Part shown: piece by piece, positions 13,258 to 21,316 of the stretch | How positions within the stretch are numbered: the first letter of the stretch is position 1 | How the letters are laid out: each line of letters starts with the position of its first letter | Origin: Anaerolineae bacterium | GTDB lineage: Bacteria > Chloroflexota > Anaerolineae > Aggregatilineales > Phototrophicaceae | Assembly: GCA_028284565.1 (NCBI GenBank) | Contig: JANQRM010000395.1 | Coordinates: 1 to 21,661, forward strand | Direction of reading: 5' to 3' | Length of the DNA stretch: 21,661 nucleotides | Notes under the pieces: generated by a model | The model's input: only the letters and a program-made list of their open reading frames with translations | Told to the model about the DNA's origin: nothing | The model's database searches: none | Program-made: the position numbers and the translations under genes

Positions 13258-14454
13258 ATGGAATCGGGACTGCCGATAATCATTATTGGAGCGGGACCTG
13301 TTGGTTTATCATTGGCAACAGCTCTAGTTCAGAAAAATATTTCTGTACATGTTTATGAGAAATGCCAGACTCTAAGTTCTGAAGCGCGTGCCAGCACGAT
13401 TCATCCACGTACATTGGAGATGTTTGATGAATGGGGGATGGTCGATAAGGTGTTAAAAGCAGGCTATCGGGTCGATTTTCTCCAATTTTGGGAGCGCGAT
13501 AGCCAACAACTCATTGCCCAATTTGATTATGATGTCATTGTCGATGACACCCCTTACCCTTTTCGTCTACAGTGTCCCCAAAGTGTGCTAACCCGTGTTT
13601 TGAAACCGCATATTGATACGAGTGATTGTGGTGCTGTCTTCATGGAACACGAATTTATGTTTGTCGAAGATAAGGGCACACATATCGAAGCAACCTTCAA
13701 GACACTGGAAGGGGAAAAAGTCGTCAAAGGACGTTTTCTGTGCGGTGCTGACGGTGCGAAAAGTACTGTCCGAGAGATACTCGATATTGACTTTGAAGGC
13801 ATGACTTACCGTGATCGTTTTTTGCTCGTTGCTACCGACATCAATTTCAATCCAATTTATCCGCATTTGGGACCTGTATGCTATCTATTTGACCCTGAAG
13901 AATGGGTAATTATCTTGCAATTACCGGACATCACACGAATCGTTTTCCGTATTCCAGAAAATGCAGATGATTTGGCTGTACAAGATTTCGATAATGTTCG
14001 TCAGCGTATTCAGGATTTTACGGGCAGTCAGCGTGATTTTATGATTCATAACGTGTCTATCTACAATGTACATCAACGAGTTGCCAGTACGTTACGACAG
14101 GGAAATGTTGTTTTGTTGGGAGATGCTGGACATATCAACAACCCGATGGGCGGGATGGGGATGAACAGCGGTATTCATGATGCTTACCATTTGGCTAATC
14201 TGATTGAACGCATTTTACAAGGTGAATCCGACAGCTTACTTGATGACTATAGCCAGATGCGAATTCACTATGCTCGAAATCACATTCGTCAATCGACGGA
14301 TAAAAACTATCAAGATATGACTGCGAATGACACGAGCTATCGAGAAAAGCGTAATCAGTACTTCCGTGATATTGCCTCAGACCGAGCTAAACAACGGGAC
14401 TATCTCATTCAGCGTTCGATGTTAGATGATCGCATTATTCTGGAGAACTCATGA
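13258..14454 (+). CDS. FAD-dependent monooxygenase (PheA/TfdB, UbiH-like group)
   Basis: A 398-residue class A flavin monooxygenase that would hydroxylate an aromatic or heteroaromatic substrate with NAD(P)H and oxygen. The dinucleotide-binding IIIIGAGPVGLSLA (G11, G13, G16) opens the protein, the DG motif is CGADGAKSTV (162-171), and the second FAD motif is VVLLGDAGHINNP (284-296) followed by GGMGMNSGIHDAYHLA. STIHPRTLEMFDEWG near residues 46-60 is typical of the phenol hydroxylase group. There is no extra thioredoxin-like C-terminal domain, consistent with the short length. The start follows a TAGGATAG ribosome site that includes the preceding stop codon. The stop overlaps the aldehyde dehydrogenase start (ATGA). 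Substrate unknown; a pyrrole- or pyridine-type compound from the pathway is possible. Confidence 0.94.
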   Translation: MESGLPIIIIGAGPVGLSLATALVQKNISVHVYEKCQTLSSEARASTIHPRTLEMFDEWGMVDKVLKAGYRVDFLQFWERDSQQLIAQFDYDVIVDDTPYPFRLQCPQSVLTRVLKPHIDTSDCGAVFMEHEFMFVEDKGTHIEATFKTLEGEKVVKGRFLCGADGAKSTVREILDIDFEGMTYRDRFLLVATDINFNPIYPHLGPVCYLFDPEEWVIILQLPDITRIVFRIPENADDLAVQDFDNVRQRIQDFTGSQRDFMIHNVSIYNVHQRVASTLRQGNVVLLGDAGHINNPMGGMGMNSGIHDAYHLANLIERILQGESDSLLDDYSQMRIHYARNHIRQSTDKNYQDMTANDTSYREKRNQYFRDIASDRAKQRDYLIQRSMLDDRIILENS

Positions 14455-15914
14455 CGACCTCGTTCCATGCCAAAACCTATAACTTGTGGATTGATGGTCA
14501 TAATGTTCCATCAGTAGCGGGAGAGACCTTTCCTGTATATGCACCTGCTGATGGTCGGCTGATTGCTTATGCCACACGAGCCAAACACGAAGATGTCAAC
14601 AAAGCTGTTGCCTCAGCGGTAAAAGCCTCACAACAATGGCGTGACATGAGTCCCACGCAACGTGAATTGGTAATGCTGAAATCTGCCGATTATTTGGAAG
14701 CACACGCCGATGATATTCTGGATTTGTTGATTGATGAAAGTGGCTCAACCATCGGTAAAGCACGCTTTGAAATAGCTTATAGTGCCAATTTACTCCGAGC
14801 CGCGGCTGGCGAAGCACGCCGTTTATATGGTGATACCTTCCCCAATGATAAATCGCATCGTATGTCGCTGGTCATTCGAGAAGCAATGGGAGTTGTCGCC
14901 GCAATTTCTCCCTTTAATGCCCCGCTTGTGCTTCTGGTTAAGATGGTCGTGTTTGCACTCGCAGTCGGCAATGCAGTTATTAGCAAGCCAAGTGAAGAAA
15001 CCCCACTGATCGCCATCGAATTTGGCAAAATGCTTACAGCATCGGGAATACCGGATGGAGTCTTCAACGTCGTTACGGGATTTGGAGCAGAAGCTGGCAA
15101 ATCCTTAGTCGAACATCCTGATGTACGTGGAATTGCATTTACGGGAAGCACAGCCACAGGCATTCGCATCCAGCAACAATCCGCCAACACGATGAAACGC
15201 CTCCAACTTGAATTGGGCGGTAAGAATCCCTTACTCATTCTCAATGATGTTGACCCTGTTGAGGCGGCAGAAATTACCGCAGTTGGCGCATTTTTTCATG
15301 GTGGGCAGATTTGCATGTCCAGTTCACGAGTGATTGTCGAATCGGGTGTCGCTGAAGACTTTATTGAAGCCATTACAAATAAAGCGAAAAGCATCTATCT
15401 TGGCGATTTGCGTGATGAGCGAACAGCTTACGGTCCACTGATTAACCAGAAAGCACTGGACAAAGTGATACAGCATGTCCAATCTGCCGTGGATGCTGGT
15501 GCGACGTTACTGACAGGTGGTGATGTGCATCAGAGCCTAACCTATCTACCAACCGTGTTGTTAGAACCACCGAGAGACAATGTAGCTTGGTGTGAAGAGA
15601 CTTTTGGGCCTGTACTGAGTATCGTTGTGATAGACAATCTTGAAGAAGCCATTCATGTGGCAAATGAAAGCGATTATGGTTTGAGCGCAGGTATTCTCAC
15701 GAATGATATGCAACGTGGGATGCAAGCCGCACGACAAATTAACTGCGGGGCTGTTCATGTTGGGATGCACTCCTTCCAAAGCGACGCAATGGCTCCGGTA
15801 GGTGGTTATGGATTATCTGGCATTGGGCGCAGTGGTGGCAAATATAGCGTGGAGCATTTTACAGAAGTGAAGTGGATTAGCCTTGAATTAGGCAATACAC
15901 CGCGTCCATTCTGA
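14451..15914 (+). CDS. NAD(P)-dependent aldehyde dehydrogenase, second copy
   Basis: A 487-residue aldehyde dehydrogenase with the full active site: oxyanion Asn in SPFNAPL (N156), cofactor Lys in SKPSEE (K179), general base Glu in LELGGKNP (E254) and nucleophile Cys in GGQICMSSSR (C288). The GGQICMSSSR form is typical of the benzaldehyde/vanillin/semialdehyde dehydrogenase group. GGAG-rich GGAGAACTC before the ATG is the ribosome site, inside the monooxygenase gene, which overlaps by four bases. It closes the plus-strand operon and meets the minus-strand operon tail-to-tail 20 bases away. It would oxidise an aldehyde arising from the monooxygenase or the first gene product; the substrate cannot be told from sequence. 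It is not a recent duplicate of the copy at 417-1871. Confidence 0.94.
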   Translation: MTTSFHAKTYNLWIDGHNVPSVAGETFPVYAPADGRLIAYATRAKHEDVNKAVASAVKASQQWRDMSPTQRELVMLKSADYLEAHADDILDLLIDESGSTIGKARFEIAYSANLLRAAAGEARRLYGDTFPNDKSHRMSLVIREAMGVVAAISPFNAPLVLLVKMVVFALAVGNAVISKPSEETPLIAIEFGKMLTASGIPDGVFNVVTGFGAEAGKSLVEHPDVRGIAFTGSTATGIRIQQQSANTMKRLQLELGGKNPLLILNDVDPVEAAEITAVGAFFHGGQICMSSSRVIVESGVAEDFIEAITNKAKSIYLGDLRDERTAYGPLINQKALDKVIQHVQSAVDAGATLLTGGDVHQSLTYLPTVLLEPPRDNVAWCEETFGPVLSIVVIDNLEEAIHVANESDYGLSAGILTNDMQRGMQAARQINCGAVHVGMHSFQSDAMAPVGGYGLSGIGRSGGKYSVEHFTEVKWISLELGNTPRPF

Positions 15915-15918
15915 GGCT

Positions 15919-15944
15919 GAGACTTGAAGTGAAATCAAGCTCTC
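15919..15944. terminator. Possible bidirectional hairpin between convergent operons
   Basis: GAGACTTGA (15919-15927) pairs with TCAAGCTCTC (15935-15944) with one bulged base and a seven-base loop. It lies in the 20-base gap between the convergent stop codons and runs into the end of the minus-strand gene. No T-run follows on either strand, so it is at best a weak intrinsic terminator. Confidence 0.3.
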
Positions 15945-16639
15945 ACATAATCATGCAAATCAATCTGCCATTGCTTACCGTCGGGTTGTTGCCATGTGTA
16001 GCGCAACAAAACACCGTACTCGTCAACCCAAAATTGAGCGGATTCATCATATAGCTCACCAATGTATTGATACCGTTTGGCTTGATATACTACACCGCCA
16101 GCCGTGATGGTCTCAGTAGACAAAACAGTTGCCTTACGTTCTTCAAAATAAGCGGAAAGCAACACATCAGGATTGTCGGGTTCTTTGATATTTGGGATCA
16201 AGACCTGTGTTCCATCTGGATAATTGACCAACTTCGTCAGCACAGCTCCCATCCCTATGCGCATCAACGGGGAAACAACCACACCAGATTCTAAAGTATG
16301 ATTCTCCGTAAACTGCTTGCCTTCGCATTTGCGTGTAATCGTTAAATTATGTTCTGAGAACTCATAGCTAGCAGTCGCTTCAGAAACCATATGCTCATTC
16401 TCATTTGTCCAACGAATTCCAATATTGCTGATTTGCGATTGCTTTGAGCGTATTTCGACAAGTAGATTCGCCTTGAAGACGGTGGCATCTCGTTCTACAC
16501 GGGTAATAAAAGTGCCGTCAGCTTGTTCATGAATCGTCCACGGTTCACGAATATGGGTATCATTGTCGCCTAGCCGATAGTGATATACACCTTTTGCATA
16601 GAAACGTTCATCGTCGCCTATCGAGGTGATAACTTGCAC
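15935..16639 (-). CDS. Unrecognised beta-rich protein, probable GTG start
   Basis: A protein of about 234 residues that I cannot assign. Alternating hydrophobic/polar strands (GVYHYRLGD, WTIHEQADGTF, SATYEF-like and KRYQYIGELYD segments) with a closing QPDGKQWQIDLHDYV suggest a beta-sandwich or barrel, perhaps like DUF3108-type proteins. I choose GTG at 16639 because GGTGGAG sits seven bases upstream and four bases separate it from the nitrilase-like stop at 16644; the upstream ATGs at 16660 and 16693 lie inside that gene, lack good ribosome sites and would add a Trp-rich stretch (MWLIVAHIGYWMLWW) found only because it is translated from the overlap. It ends the five-gene operon. No signal peptide remains with the GTG start. 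Function unknown; substrate binding is a guess. Confidence 0.75.
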   Translation of the reverse strand: MQVITSIGDDERFYAKGVYHYRLGDNDTHIREPWTIHEQADGTFITRVERDATVFKANLLVEIRSKQSQISNIGIRWTNENEHMVSEATASYEFSEHNLTITRKCEGKQFTENHTLESGVVVSPLMRIGMGAVLTKLVNYPDGTQVLIPNIKEPDNPDVLLSAYFEERKATVLSTETITAGGVVYQAKRYQYIGELYDESAQFWVDEYGVLLRYTWQQPDGKQWQIDLHDYVRA

Positions 16640-16643
16640 AATT

Positions 16644-18380
16644 TCACTCCACCAAAGCATCCAATAACCAATATGGGCGACTATCAACCACATCCGTTTG
16701 TTGACTCACCAACCGATTGCCCGCACTTGCTGGATAGATTGTCCCCAAGAGCAAGCCATTTCCTCTTGACGGTGTAACGATGGGATAGTTGATATTGCCG
16801 TCGAAGGGGCGTTTTTTCCACTCCGTCCACAGCGTAAAATCCTCATCTATCCCCAAAATCAGACTAGACCCCGCTTCCGTCTGTCGTGAGGCAACCACAA
16901 GGTTCATTCGATTTTCGGCGGCACGTTCTCGTAGACCTGTTTCCACTTCCCACGCCTCGCTAATATGTGTTGGGACAAGCACAATTTCGACGTTCTGTAC
17001 TGCCATCAGACGGAATAATTCTGGATAATTACTGTCATCACCAACTGCAATAGCGATCCGTCCAAATGGTGCATCGAAGGTTTTAAGGCTATCTCCAAAT
17101 TTGCTTTGCCACTGGGCGTGATAAGCATTATTGTGAAGTTGCACTTGTTGAAACACAATGCCCTCTTGTGAGATAAGCACACCAGTTAACGCATACCCAT
17201 CAGTGTCCCCACTTACAATACTGGTACATACTAACAGGTCGCTATTCAGTTCAGACAACTTCTCGACAACAGCATCCACTATCTCTTGTGATTGGACTTG
17301 TGCCGAATTTGGATTTTTAATGCTTCGATGTGGTATATGGCACAATTCTGGCAAGACGAGCATTTTCGCTTGATTGATAGCGGGCAACAGATTCAAAACT
17401 TCGTCAATCGCTTCTGCGCCATCATGCACTGGCTGATAGACAGCCACCGGAAGCGCATCCACACCTGCAGAATACTCACGCTGAGATGGTTTTTCTGAGA
17501 GTGGTTTATACAACGTCGGGCGACGGGTGTTCAAGATATGTGTTCCATCAGGACGTAATTTATGATCGGCACGGCTGACTTGAATATCCGCATAGATAAC
17601 GGCTTCGCCTGTTCGCGGTGCTTTTGCCAATACACTGCCATCAGGTGCGACAATCTGGCTTTCACCTGCACCATGCAATTGTTCGGGGGCGATTTTGACT
17701 CGTTCAGCGATGACAGTCGCCAATGCTTCCGGCACGAGTGAGCCGATTTTGTTGGCGGCAACCACAAACACCTTATTCTCTGCGGCTCGGACTGGGATAT
17801 GCAACGAGGCTTCATCATCGGCAAATGAATTCAAACTATTCAGCAATATTTGTGCGCCTCGTAAAGCTAAACCCCGTGGAGTCTCAAAAATGACCCCATC
17901 CATACAGGAATACATACCAATTTTCCCAAATGGCGTTTCAACAATCGGACAGATTTCGGATGCTTTCGTGAGGAAGTTATTCTCATTGCCCATCAAGACT
18001 TGTTTATCGGATACAGCGATGATGTCACCATTTGGGTCAAAAAGGATATTCGACCCTGTCACCTGTGGCTCATCATGCCTAACTGTACAATTGAGCATGA
18101 TATAGCATTGGAGTGCTTTGGCTTTTTGTCCAATTGCTCGTGTGAAATAACCTTCTAACTCAACCGCGACTGCATAAGCATGGTCTTGATTTTCATACCA
18201 TGAGGCATGGTTACAAAATTCTGGAAGAACCAGAATGTCGGGTTGACATTCGCTAGCGGAATCAATCATACGAAGGCACGTTTGCAAATTGGATTCAATA
18301 TCAATCCCTGTCGCAAATTGTGCCGCAGCAACCCGAATCTTCTCAGTCATAATGGCTATTCTTAAAATCTCATCAGTCAT
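16644..18380 (-). CDS. Two-domain carbon-nitrogen hydrolase (nitrilase superfamily), second domain degenerate
   Basis: A 578-residue protein made of two nitrilase-like domains in tandem, about twice the usual length. Domain 1 (12-295) has the Glu-Lys-Cys triad: LVLPEF (E54), VSDKQVLMG (K126) and GMYSCMDG (C159). Domain 2 (310-560) keeps LVLPEL (E345) but has QVQLHNN where Lys is expected and AVGDDSNYPE (G447-D448) in place of the Cys, so it should be inactive and structural or regulatory. Nitrilase-family enzymes hydrolyse amides, ureas or nitriles. The start at 18380 follows the lyase stop directly (TAAATG); Met11 at 18350, giving MTEKIRVAAAQF, is a plausible alternative and neither has a strong ribosome site. 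In this operon it could open a cyclic imide-derived amide or release ammonia from a pathway intermediate; that is inference. Confidence 0.92.
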   Translation of the reverse strand: MTDEILRIAIMTEKIRVAAAQFATGIDIESNLQTCLRMIDSASECQPDILVLPEFCNHASWYENQDHAYAVAVELEGYFTRAIGQKAKALQCYIMLNCTVRHDEPQVTGSNILFDPNGDIIAVSDKQVLMGNENNFLTKASEICPIVETPFGKIGMYSCMDGVIFETPRGLALRGAQILLNSLNSFADDEASLHIPVRAAENKVFVVAANKIGSLVPEALATVIAERVKIAPEQLHGAGESQIVAPDGSVLAKAPRTGEAVIYADIQVSRADHKLRPDGTHILNTRRPTLYKPLSEKPSQREYSAGVDALPVAVYQPVHDGAEAIDEVLNLLPAINQAKMLVLPELCHIPHRSIKNPNSAQVQSQEIVDAVVEKLSELNSDLLVCTSIVSGDTDGYALTGVLISQEGIVFQQVQLHNNAYHAQWQSKFGDSLKTFDAPFGRIAIAVGDDSNYPELFRLMAVQNVEIVLVPTHISEAWEVETGLRERAAENRMNLVVASRQTEAGSSLILGIDEDFTLWTEWKKRPFDGNINYPIVTPSRGNGLLLGTIYPASAGNRLVSQQTDVVDSRPYWLLDALVE

Positions 18381-19301
18381 TTATTGCGGTGTTAACGAAA
18401 TGGCTTGAGCGTCATACCATTGCCGACTGCGCCCACCCAATGAACGTCCAATTATCGGTTCAACATCTTTGACGACTTGATGTAACCTATCCAAATCAAT
18501 ATCCAGTTGAATACCCAGCTTATTGGCGAGCAGTACAAGGTCCTCTGTTGCCAGATTCCCTGTTGCACCAGGCGCAAAAGGACATCCACCTAACCCACCA
18601 ACACTCGCATCAAAAGTGCGGATACCAGCTGATAGTGCCGCAAAAGTATTGCCAATACCAAATCCCAATGTGTCGTGGAAATGGACAGCGAGTTTAGCCA
18701 CATCGTAGCGTTCAACCATCTCGGTCATGAGCGACTGAACTTGTGCCGGATGAGCATGTCCGATGGGGTCTGTGGGGCAAAGTTCATCAACATCCAAATC
18801 CCAGAAAATATCACCATAATGCAAAACAGCTTCAGGACTGACTTGTCCATCAAAAGGACACACCCAAGCCCCAGCTAAATAGGCGCGAACCCAAATACCA
18901 TCGCCTTTGGCTTGTTGAATCATGTCTCGATAACGTCCAATCCAATCCTCTGCCGTTTTACTTGTGTTACTTTTACTGAGACTGTCTGGAACAATGAGGA
19001 CAACGGCAATCGCATTCGCACCTGCATCCAGCGCATTTTGATAACCGCGTTCATTAAACACAAGAGCTGTCGTATGCACATGGGGATAGGTTTCGCGCAT
19101 AATCCGCATAATCTGGCTAGCATCTGCCATCATCGGCACCGCTTTCGGATTCACAAAGGCGGTCACTTCCAGATAGTCGATACCAGCATTGACCAGCCCA
19201 TCAATCAACGCCAATTTGTCGGCTGTTGTAATGGTGACGTTTTTTTCATTTTGTAACCCATCACGAGGACTCACCTCACAAATGCGAATTGTTTCAGTCA
19301 T
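18381..19301 (-). CDS. HMG-CoA lyase-like enzyme
   Basis: A 306-residue TIM-barrel lyase of the HMG-CoA lyase family. The N-terminal CEVSPRDGLQNEK (R13, D14) and the C-terminal GGLGGCPFAPGATGN loop, with the catalytic Cys, are intact, as are the metal-binding His residues in AVHFHDTLG. The family splits 3-hydroxy-3-methylglutaryl-CoA into acetyl-CoA and acetoacetate, and relatives cleave other 3-hydroxy-3-alkyl-glutaryl or citramalyl-CoA esters. It directly follows the CoA-transferase gene (TAAATG), so the transferase probably makes its thioester. With an amidase-like enzyme at the operon head, cleavage of a CoA ester derived from a methylated dicarboxylate, or of an isoprenoid acid, is plausible. 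The precise substrate cannot be read from the sequence. Confidence 0.95.
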   Translation of the reverse strand: MTETIRICEVSPRDGLQNEKNVTITTADKLALIDGLVNAGIDYLEVTAFVNPKAVPMMADASQIMRIMRETYPHVHTTALVFNERGYQNALDAGANAIAVVLIVPDSLSKSNTSKTAEDWIGRYRDMIQQAKGDGIWVRAYLAGAWVCPFDGQVSPEAVLHYGDIFWDLDVDELCPTDPIGHAHPAQVQSLMTEMVERYDVAKLAVHFHDTLGFGIGNTFAALSAGIRTFDASVGGLGGCPFAPGATGNLATEDLVLLANKLGIQLDIDLDRLHQVVKDVEPIIGRSLGGRSRQWYDAQAISLTPQ

Positions 19302-20498
19302 TTAAATGACCCCACTCGCTCGTAGATGTTCAATATCACTATCACTGCACGAGAGAATTTCCTGCAAGACCTCATCCGTATGTTGACTTAGTAGAGGGGG
19401 AGATGAGTAGCTATCTTCATAGGTATCAGAGAGCTTAATTGGATTGCCCGGCACTTTGTATGTGGTTCCGTTGGGATGCTCAACTTCCACAACCATATTA
19501 CGTGCTTTAACTTGCACATCACTGAGAGCCTGTTCCAGATTATTCACCGGCGCACACGGAATGCGAGCGACTTGCAATTGTTCAAGCCAATAATCTTGAG
19601 TATTAGTCTGGAAGATGTCACTCAATCGAGCATTGATTAGATTTTGGTTCTTCCAACGCCCCGGTTGTCCTTTATTCTCTTCTGTATCGAGGTCAGGTGC
19701 ATCCACTAATTCCATTAAATTGTCCCAAAAACTATCCGTAATCACAGCGATAACAATATGCCCTGTCTCAGTTGGGAAGGTGTTATACGGGACATGCACG
19801 AAATGAGCATTCCCTAGCTTGTGAGGGATTTGGTTACTGAGGAAGTACATCGTTGCCATATAGTTCAACAGGCTAATTTGTGCGTCTTGCATAGAAATAT
19901 CGACGTGTTGACCTTTTCCAGTTGTCTCACGGGCAACAATCGCTGATAAAACACCGATAACACCCATCATCCCTCCCCCCAAATCACCAATTGGAATCCC
20001 TGCTCGCGTTGGAGGTCCATCAGCTTGTCCGGTAATGCTCATCCCACCACCCATTGCCTGTGACACCATATCAAATGCCGGACGCTTTGCCCCCGGACCT
20101 GTTTCCCCAAAACCCGAAATGGTACAAGTGATAATGCGCGGGTTAATTGCACTCAGATGCTCATAGTCAATTTTGAGCTTGGTTGTGACTCCTGCACTAA
20201 AATTACTAAGGACAACATCCGACTGCCTGACTAAATCATAGAACAGTTGCAAGCCTTGTTCAGATTTTAGATTGAGTGTGACACTCTTTTTGTTGCGGTT
20301 CAGTGTCAGGAAATACGCACCCATACTGTCGATACTGTTTTGAGGATCGCTAGCGAGTAAGCGACGAGTGCCTTCCCCTTTATCTGGAGGTTCTACCTTG
20401 ATCGTTTCAGCCCCTAAATCAGCCAACATCATACCTGCATAGGGACCACTCAGCATGTGGGTTAAATCAAGAATACGGATGCCTTGCAATGCTTTCAT
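19302..20498 (-). CDS. Class III (CaiB/BaiF family) CoA-transferase
   Basis: A 398-residue enzyme, the normal length, that moves CoA between carboxylic acids. The N-terminus GIRILDLTHMLSGPYAGMMLADLGAE is split here as GIRILDLTHML plus SGPYAGMMLADLGAE and is diagnostic, followed by IKVEPP, LNRNKKSVTLNLK and SGFG. The likely catalytic Asp is D172 in IPIGDLGGGMMG, and GKGQHVDISMQDA follows. GGA lies upstream of the ATG, and the amidase-like gene ends 13 bases before. It is followed without a gap by the HMG-CoA-lyase-like gene. Racemases of the same fold need a His/Asp pair, which I did not see clearly, so transferase is the better call. Candidate acceptors are a substituted maleate/mesaconate or a branched-chain acid. 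Donor and acceptor cannot be determined from sequence. Confidence 0.95.
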   Translation of the reverse strand: MKALQGIRILDLTHMLSGPYAGMMLADLGAETIKVEPPDKGEGTRRLLASDPQNSIDSMGAYFLTLNRNKKSVTLNLKSEQGLQLFYDLVRQSDVVLSNFSAGVTTKLKIDYEHLSAINPRIITCTISGFGETGPGAKRPAFDMVSQAMGGGMSITGQADGPPTRAGIPIGDLGGGMMGVIGVLSAIVARETTGKGQHVDISMQDAQISLLNYMATMYFLSNQIPHKLGNAHFVHVPYNTFPTETGHIVIAVITDSFWDNLMELVDAPDLDTEENKGQPGRWKNQNLINARLSDIFQTNTQDYWLEQLQVARIPCAPVNNLEQALSDVQVKARNMVVEVEHPNGTTYKVPGNPIKLSDTYEDSYSSPPLLSQHTDEVLQEILSCSDSDIEHLRASGVI

Positions 20499-20511
20499 GC
20501 CATTTCCTTAA

Positions 20512-21156
20512 CTACGCGCTTGCATCAGATAAATTGTTGAGATAATCTATGACTTCTTTTTTGCTGACCACGTCCCCATATTTGCTATTAATATCGAAAA
20601 GATTAGATTCATGCGGTTGCGCGTGTCGATCTCCAACGCATTCCTGTGGAACAATGATCCGGAAACCATATTGCATGCCATCGACAGCCGATGCACGAAT
20701 ACAACCACTCGTTGAACAACCAGTCAGCAAGACGGTATCGACCCCAAGACTCGTCAACATCGCCGCGAGCGAAGTCCCAAAAAAGGCACTGGCATACTGT
20801 TTGACAATAATCACATCTTCATCTTGCGGTTCCAGTTCAGGCACAATCTCAGCCAGTGGTTCACCTTCAACCATTGTGAGGAGTACTGGGACTTTCTGAA
20901 CAAAAATCCCACCATCAAGTCCATTTTTGTTGTAGAGAACTTTCGTGTAGATGACGGGAACAGCCTTTTGTCGGGCAAGTGCAAGTAAATCAACCGTCTC
21001 ATTCACCGCTCCGACAACTGGCTCAGCATAAAGGGCTGAACCTTCAGTAGTGTACGCATTGATAAAATCGACAACCAGCACGGCGGCTTTCTTTCCAAAC
21101 CCTAAACGCCCATCAAATACACCCGCATAATTCTTTTTCAAATTACTATCTGACAT
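20512..21156 (-). CDS. Isochorismatase-family amidohydrolase (maleamate/N-carbamoylsarcosine amidase-like)
   Basis: A 214-residue cysteine hydrolase with the family triad: D30 in VLVVDFINAY, K119 in IVKQYASAFFGT, and C152 in TGCSTSGCIRAS. FDGRLGFGKKAA at the N-terminus and QECVGDRHAQPHESNLFD near the end resemble maleamate amidohydrolase and N-carbamoylsarcosine amidase more than isochorismatase or nicotinamidase, and the family also includes enzymes acting on other linear amides. GAGGGG nine bases upstream is the ribosome site. It is the first gene of the five-gene minus-strand operon and has a good promoter overlapped by an inverted repeat. Removal of an amide to leave a dicarboxylate for the following CoA-transferase gives a coherent order, but the substrate is inferred. 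Confidence 0.93.
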   Translation of the reverse strand: MSDSNLKKNYAGVFDGRLGFGKKAAVLVVDFINAYTTEGSALYAEPVVGAVNETVDLLALARQKAVPVIYTKVLYNKNGLDGGIFVQKVPVLLTMVEGEPLAEIVPELEPQDEDVIIVKQYASAFFGTSLAAMLTSLGVDTVLLTGCSTSGCIRASAVDGMQYGFRIIVPQECVGDRHAQPHESNLFDINSKYGDVVSKKEVIDYLNNLSDASA

Positions 21157-21213
21157 GAGTCATAGCCCCTCATTAGAATGCCAAAAAAACAAGCTAATCT
21201 GGAAATGTCGTAA

Positions 21214-21232
21214 TATCATATCAAATATGATA
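21214..21232. promoter_or_regulatory. Perfect inverted repeat over a -10 element, likely operator
   Basis: TATCATAT and ATATGATA form perfect 8-base arms around a CAA spacer. The right arm contains the -10 of the promoter reading into the amidase-like gene. It differs from the TGTCATGACA sites, so it may bind a second regulator. Copies of AATGTCG flank it at 21204-21210 and 21234-21240, exactly 30 bases apart. Confidence 0.55.
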
Positions 21233-21256
21233 CAATGTCGCTACATTTAAAGTCAA
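21227..21256 (-). promoter_or_regulatory. Promoter of the five-gene operon
   Basis: On the minus strand TTGACT (plus 21251-21256) and TATCAT (plus 21227-21232) are separated by 18 bases, each matching five of six consensus positions. The expected start lies about 60 bases upstream of the amidase-like ATG. The inverted repeat at 21214-21232 covers the -10. Confidence 0.6.
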
Positions 21257-21257
21257 A

Positions 21258-21267
21258 TATCATGACA
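21258..21267. promoter_or_regulatory. Possible fifth GntR site
   Basis: TATCATGACA differs by one base from TGTCATGACA and lies just upstream of the -35 of the five-gene operon and about 50 bases before the divergent plus-strand gene. Its placement fits a shared regulon, but the mismatch breaks the terminal symmetry, so it is less certain than the others. Confidence 0.4.
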
Positions 21268-21316
21268 AGTGATAGAGATACTTGTTTTTAGGTGAAAATG
21301 CTGTGAGAAACAGGCT

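Noticed and set aside
14777..15244. A 155-codon open frame on the minus strand
   Set aside because: It is fully inside the well-supported aldehyde dehydrogenase gene on the other strand and shows no domain or ribosome site.
12479..15914. Reading the plus-strand operon as a nicotinate (nic-type) degradation pathway
   Set aside because: A maleate-isomerase-like protein, FAD monooxygenase and amidase-like enzyme recall that pathway, but the isomerase-like protein lacks its cysteines, no ring-opening dioxygenase is present and the amidase is in another operon.
17695..18105. A 136-codon open frame on the plus strand
   Set aside because: It is antisense to the first domain of the nitrilase-like gene, Ser/Pro-rich and without any family motif; a shadow frame.
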